Shown here: positions 61,319 through 64,000 of the stretch, piece after piece
How the letters are laid out: each line of letters starts with the position of its first letter
Numbering within the stretch: the first letter of the stretch is position 1
The notes under the pieces: generated by a model
Databases searched by the model: none
What the model saw: the letters and a program-made list of their open reading frames with translations, nothing else
Told to the model about the DNA's origin: nothing
Translations under genes and position numbers: made by a program
Assembly (NCBI RefSeq): GCF_000518805.1
Contig: NZ_JAEH01000018.1
Coordinates: forward strand, 27,427-91,426
Direction: 5' to 3'
Length of the DNA: 64,000 bases
DNA from: Shewanella waksmanii ATCC BAA-643
GTDB lineage: Bacteria; Pseudomonadota; Gammaproteobacteria; Enterobacterales; Shewanellaceae

Positions 61319-62617
61319 TTATTTTGTCTTCTTTGTTTTGGCGTTGGCAGAGTTTTTCAATTTTACTCGGCGCGAACCCATGTTCTTCTCAGCGACCACT
61401 TGCGCGCCGACATTATCACTGCGCTGTTGACGTTTAGCAAAGCTACGACGCTTCTGCAGCTGTTTGATAAGTAGCTCACGGCTACCCACTTCATAACCTG
61501 GAATGGTGATTCGGCGGATTTTATTGCCAATCAATTTTTCAATATCGGCTAAGGTGCGCTCTTCTTCACGGCTGACTAATGAGATAGCAACGCCACTGCG
61601 ACCAGCACGACCAGTACGGCCAATACGGTGCACGTAATCTTCGGCCAGAAACGGTAAGTCGTAGTTCACTACGTATTCAAGTTCTGGAATATCCAGACCA
61701 CGAGCCGCCACTTCTGTTGCCACTAACGCGCGCACTTTGCCTTCTTTAAATTCACGTAACGCACGGCGACGATTCCCTTGGGCTTTTTCGCTGTGAACCA
61801 CGGCTGATGGAATACCATCGAGATTGAGTTCTTTTACTAAAGTATCTGCTGCTTCACGGGTAGCGGTAAATACCAATACCTGTTGCCAGTTCTTTTTACC
61901 AATGAGTTCTGACAGCAGTTCGCGTTTGCGGCGTTGCTCTACCGGATATACAACTTGGCTGACGGTAACCGCGGTAGTGTTTTGCTTGTCGACACTAATC
62001 AGCTTAGGTTTAACCAACATCTCATTGGCTAGTTGTTTAACTGCACTAGAGAAGGTGGCAGAAAACAGTAGATTTTGACGATTGTTGTTTACCGCTTGAA
62101 GGATCTTTTGAATATCGCTAATAAAGCCCATGTCGAGCATGCGATCGGCTTCATCTAACACCATAAAGTCAACGTGTGACAAGCTGAGGTTACAGGCTTG
62201 CAAATGCTCTAGCAGGCGTCCGGGGGTGGCCACAATAATATCAGCGCCGCGCTTTAGCTTATTGGCTTGGGTATCCATTTTTACCCCGCCATAAATCGTC
62301 AGCACTGAAATAGGCAGGTAACGGCTGTACTCTTTTATGTTGTCAGCCACTTGCGCCGCAAGCTCGCGGGTTGGGGCTAAAATAAGAGCCCGGGTGTTAG
62401 AACGCTGGGTATCGCTTGGGTTATCGAGCATTTTTTGCAAAATAGGCAAAGCAAATGCTGCCGTTTTACCGGTACCAGTTTGCGCGCTCGCGAGTACATC
62501 TTGGCCACGGCGAATCGCGGGAATGGCTTGCTGTTGGATCGGGGTCATTTTCTGATATCCACAATCAGCGACAGCGCGCAAAATCTCAGGGGCAAAACTA
62601 AAAGATTCAAATTTCAT
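61319..62617 (-). CDS. rhlE: DEAD-box ATP-dependent RNA helicase RhlE
   Basis: 432 residues. Complete helicase motifs in order: Q motif (MTPIQQQAIPAI), I (SAQTGTGKTAAF), Ia (PTRELAAQ), II (VLDEADRML), III (LFSATF), IV-V (LVFTATREAADTL; VATEVAARGLDIPELEYVVNYDLP) and VI (HRIGRTGRAGRSG). N-terminal FESFSFAPEILRAVADCGY and the short basic C-terminal tail (RRVKLKNSANAKTKKTK) fit RhlE, which remodels RNA during ribosome assembly and RNA decay. Monocistronic. Confidence 0.92.
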   Translation of the reverse strand: MKFESFSFAPEILRAVADCGYQKMTPIQQQAIPAIRRGQDVLASAQTGTGKTAAFALPILQKMLDNPSDTQRSNTRALILAPTRELAAQVADNIKEYSRYLPISVLTIYGGVKMDTQANKLKRGADIIVATPGRLLEHLQACNLSLSHVDFMVLDEADRMLDMGFISDIQKILQAVNNNRQNLLFSATFSSAVKQLANEMLVKPKLISVDKQNTTAVTVSQVVYPVEQRRKRELLSELIGKKNWQQVLVFTATREAADTLVKELNLDGIPSAVVHSEKAQGNRRRALREFKEGKVRALVATEVAARGLDIPELEYVVNYDLPFLAEDYVHRIGRTGRAGRSGVAISLVSREEERTLADIEKLIGNKIRRITIPGYEVGSRELLIKQLQKRRSFAKRQQRSDNVGAQVVAEKNMGSRRVKLKNSANAKTKKTK

Positions 62618-62805
62618 GGGGATATCCTATTAATTACCGAACTTGAGCATAGGCCAAATCGAGCACTGAACTAATATTAAGCGATTTAGCGGCCGCGGAG
62701 TATAGCAAATCTTTTAGGTTTGCACCTGATCTTTATTATTTATCTGTTGGATAGTGCCTGCTTAGCTGGGGGGGGGGTTATTGCTTTCCTGGCGGGGGAT
62801 GGGTT

Positions 62806-63058
62806 ATCGCCTTCCCGGTGGGGTATGTGCTTAAAGTTAGGCTATCCCTATATCCGAAAGTGTAGCGATGCCTGCGGCAGGCGAATGTACAAGCACTTCT
62901 GTGACACGCTGTGGATATATCCCTATACGCTTGGCCATGACATCCCTGTCATGGACAGTCACTGCCGCGCTTGTACTGGGTTTTATCTCTCTTCGAATTT
63001 ACCGTTACCTGTGGCATTAAGGTTCGATAAATATTTAACCTATTTAAATCCTTGTAGC
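62806..63058 (+). repeat. multi-hairpin repeat element A, copy 5 (isolated, diverged)
   Basis: About 253 bp, same orientation as the other copies. The CCATGACA hairpin and GCCTGCGGCAGGC are kept; the first hairpin is partly lost. The end differs, with TTGTAGCGTC, the reverse complement of the CTACAA-type junction seen in the other copies. Preceded by a G9 run at 62768-62777. Confidence 0.8.
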
Positions 63059-63176
63059 GTCTATTTTTATTGGTAATGAAGTCAGTAAAATAGGCAGCAA
63101 GCCTTGATGACAACGAACATATGAGAAGACTTTATGATTGTGGCCAATTTTTATTGACCACTACAACCCAAGGCTT

Positions 63177-63265
63177 TGTTAACAGACAATAAAATAGTTG
63201 GTTAAAATAAGCGACGAAGGAGCAAAAAACAACTGTTTTTTGTCCTTTTAAACGACTTGTTAGGT
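63177..63265 (-). repeat. integron attC site (downstream of the 110-residue gene)
   Basis: 89 bp. Read on the minus strand it begins ACCTAAC (RYYYAAC core), 3 bases after the gene stop, runs through an imperfect palindrome (GACAAAAAACAGTTG pairing with CAACTATTTTATTGTC) and ends GTTAACA, a degenerate R-prime core. Structure and position are those of attC. The weak final core suggests the cassette end of an array. Confidence 0.75.
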
Positions 63266-63267
63266 AG

Positions 63268-63600
63268 TCAGTCTTTATACCAGTACTCTGGCAAATTTTT
63301 GAAGTTAATAAGCCTGTCGAAAGTTTGTTTTACTGTCCACCGATTTAATAATCCAGTAACCAAAGCTGTAGCTAAGTATGAAATAAAAAATGTAAAAAAA
63401 AGCACAACTAAAACTAGGTAGTCATATTTGTTAAGTTCACCTCTTGGTTCACCTGACGCGTACTCATCGACTCCATACACTTGCAAAAAAGAGTACAAAC
63501 TTTCCCAGAGTAAATAGAAAACACCAAACGAGACAATAAACAGAATACTCAAATATAGGTTGTACTTAGCCTTTAATCTCAACTGTCTTTTACTATCCAC
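63268..63600 (-). CDS. integron cassette gene: two-helix membrane protein, unknown
   Basis: 110 residues, GTG start. Two hydrophobic helices (LYLSILFIVSFGVFYLLWESLYSFL and YLVLVVLFFTFFISYLATALVTGLL) around a polar, likely periplasmic loop, with basic ends. The gene fills the space between two attC sites: it starts 8 bases after the GTTAGGT core of one and stops 3 bases before the ACCTAAC core of the other. It is AT-rich against its surroundings, as cassette genes often are. Typical of cassette genes, no function is recognisable. Confidence 0.7.
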   Translation of the reverse strand: MDSKRQLRLKAKYNLYLSILFIVSFGVFYLLWESLYSFLQVYGVDEYASGEPRGELNKYDYLVLVVLFFTFFISYLATALVTGLLNRWTVKQTFDRLINFKNLPEYWYKD

Positions 63601-63607
63601 CTTGACT

Positions 63608-63683
63608 ACCTAACGCCTCGTTAAGAGGCAAAAAATAGTTGGCTAAAATTAGCGACGAAGGAGCAAAAGCCAACTGTTTTTTG
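63608..63683 (-). repeat. integron attC site truncated by the IS3-family element
   Basis: On the minus strand the site ends GCCTCTTAACGAGGC-GTTAGGT, with GTTAGGT matching the GTTRRRY core exactly. The central part matches the other attC (CAAAAAACAGTTG ... CCAACTATTTTTTG). Its R-double-prime side is replaced by the end of the insertion sequence at 63684. Confidence 0.72.
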
Positions 63684-64000
63684 TGATCTTCACCCGATAA
63701 AATAGACACCGTCCATTTTCAAAATAATGTCTGCTCAAATTCAGCAGGTGTTTTGTATCCTAAGCTCGAATGTAGGCGCTGTCTATTATAGAAATAGTTT
63801 AAATAACCTTTGAGCTTAGAATGTAATTTAGTGCTCGTTTCAAACGTGTTCCCTCTGATGATATCCGCTTTCAATGAATGAAAAAATGACTCAACCTCGG
63901 CATTGTCTGTACAGCAACCAGGCCTATTCATGCTGGCTTTAATGTTGTGACACGCTAAATACTGTTGAACCACATGGGCCCTATACTCTGCCCCTCTATC
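63684..64000 (-). mobile_element. IS3-family insertion sequence, partial (right end)
   Basis: The terminus TGATCTTCACCCG (63684 onward) followed by the GACACC motif is IS3-like. The element continues beyond the window, so its length, other end and target duplication cannot be seen. Confidence 0.75.
63719..64000 (-). CDS. IS3-family transposase OrfB, C-terminal part
   Basis: Frame open to the window edge on the minus strand; the visible 93 residues start DRGAEYRAHVVQQYL, containing the second Asp of the DDE triad (in the usual SDRGSQY context), and then PGCCTDNAEVESFFHSLKAD with the catalytic Glu. The C-terminus YNRQRLHSSLGYKTPAEFEQ is the standard IS3 ending. Cuts and joins DNA ends of the element. 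The first Asp and OrfA lie outside the window. Confidence 0.92.
   Translation of the reverse strand, partial: DRGAEYRAHVVQQYLACHNIKASMNRPGCCTDNAEVESFFHSLKADIIRGNTFETSTKLHSKLKGYLNYFYNRQRLHSSLGYKTPAEFEQTLF

Noticed and set aside
62720..63076. 118-codon frame on the plus strand
   Set aside because: It runs through repeat copy 5 and a G9 run; no ribosome site and composition unlike a protein gene.
1..64000. tRNA, rRNA genes or a CRISPR array
   Set aside because: No tRNA-like cloverleaf with a T-loop motif was recognised, and the only tandem arrays (13-bp units; element A) lack spacer-repeat structure.

Overview
The window looks like chromosomal DNA of a marine gammaproteobacterium of the genus Shewanella (or a very close relative). 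This rests on recognisable protein families: valS-holC, rsuA, ppiC, pyrC, rhlE, a SonM/SonA-type borosin locus, a bacterial pepsin homologue of the shewasin kind, a penicillin V acylase-like protein, small DUF families typical of Shewanella/Vibrio, and many c-di-GMP proteins. No database search was possible; every name is by recognition of motifs and overall sequence.

Layout. 0-4.5 kb: end of an acyltransferase-like gene, then a three-gene phosphorelay (hybrid kinase, Hpt protein, response regulator). 4.6-14.3 kb: small membrane/secreted proteins, an SDR, an FMN reductase/glyoxalase-fold pair divergent from a Cys-containing winged-helix regulator with a palindrome-rich operator region, rsuA, a PTS EIIC-EAL fusion and a POT-like transporter. 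14.4-18.7 kb: operon of a cupredoxin-like protein, a GGDEF/EAL protein and an outer-membrane barrel. 19.1-22.5 kb: holC-valS. 22.6-30.1 kb: LysR/DoxX, a PAS-GGDEF-EAL protein, rsgA, M14 peptidase, alpha/beta hydrolase, ppiC. 30.2-33.7 kb: a probable metal or metalloid module: SigZ-type sigma factor, an 86-residue protein with 24 cysteines in 12 CC pairs, an ArsR regulator and a CSC-type permease behind a promoter with two perfect palindromes. 33.9-44.7 kb: Ntn-hydrolase, cytochrome P460, LysR genes, ThrE-like exporter, pyrC, an HExxH protein, a symporter fused to a solute-binding domain, and an FMN reductase.

44.9-50.8 kb is the most striking block. All genes run on the minus strand: pepsin-like aspartic protease, GNAT acetyltransferase, borosin alpha-N-methyltransferase, two tandem divergent borosin precursor peptides, and a TPR-GGDEF cyclase. 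The methyltransferase/precursor pairing is established for split borosins of Shewanella; the linkage to a pepsin homologue and a GNAT as possible leader protease and tailoring enzyme is my hypothesis.

52.5-56.5 kb is a second accessory block. A predicted membrane-acting toxin is followed by three tandem paralogous small membrane proteins (candidate immunity proteins). The set is bracketed by two near-identical 461-bp direct repeats made of short hairpins, each preceded by a further copy of the repeat; another copy lies at 62.8 kb. From 56.5 to 62.6 kb the genes are housekeeping-like (RDD, DUF2960-like, GNAT, M32 carboxypeptidase, DUF2913-like, peroxiredoxin-like, RhlE), interrupted by a 278-bp MITE-like element. 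The window ends in an integron gene cassette (attC-gene-attC) whose outer attC is cut by an IS3-family element running off the edge.

Signalling by cyclic di-GMP is prominent: four GGDEF/EAL proteins with different sensory parts, at least one with a degenerate GGDEF motif. Starts were moved from the longest reading frame where a better ribosome binding site was visible; each case is stated.
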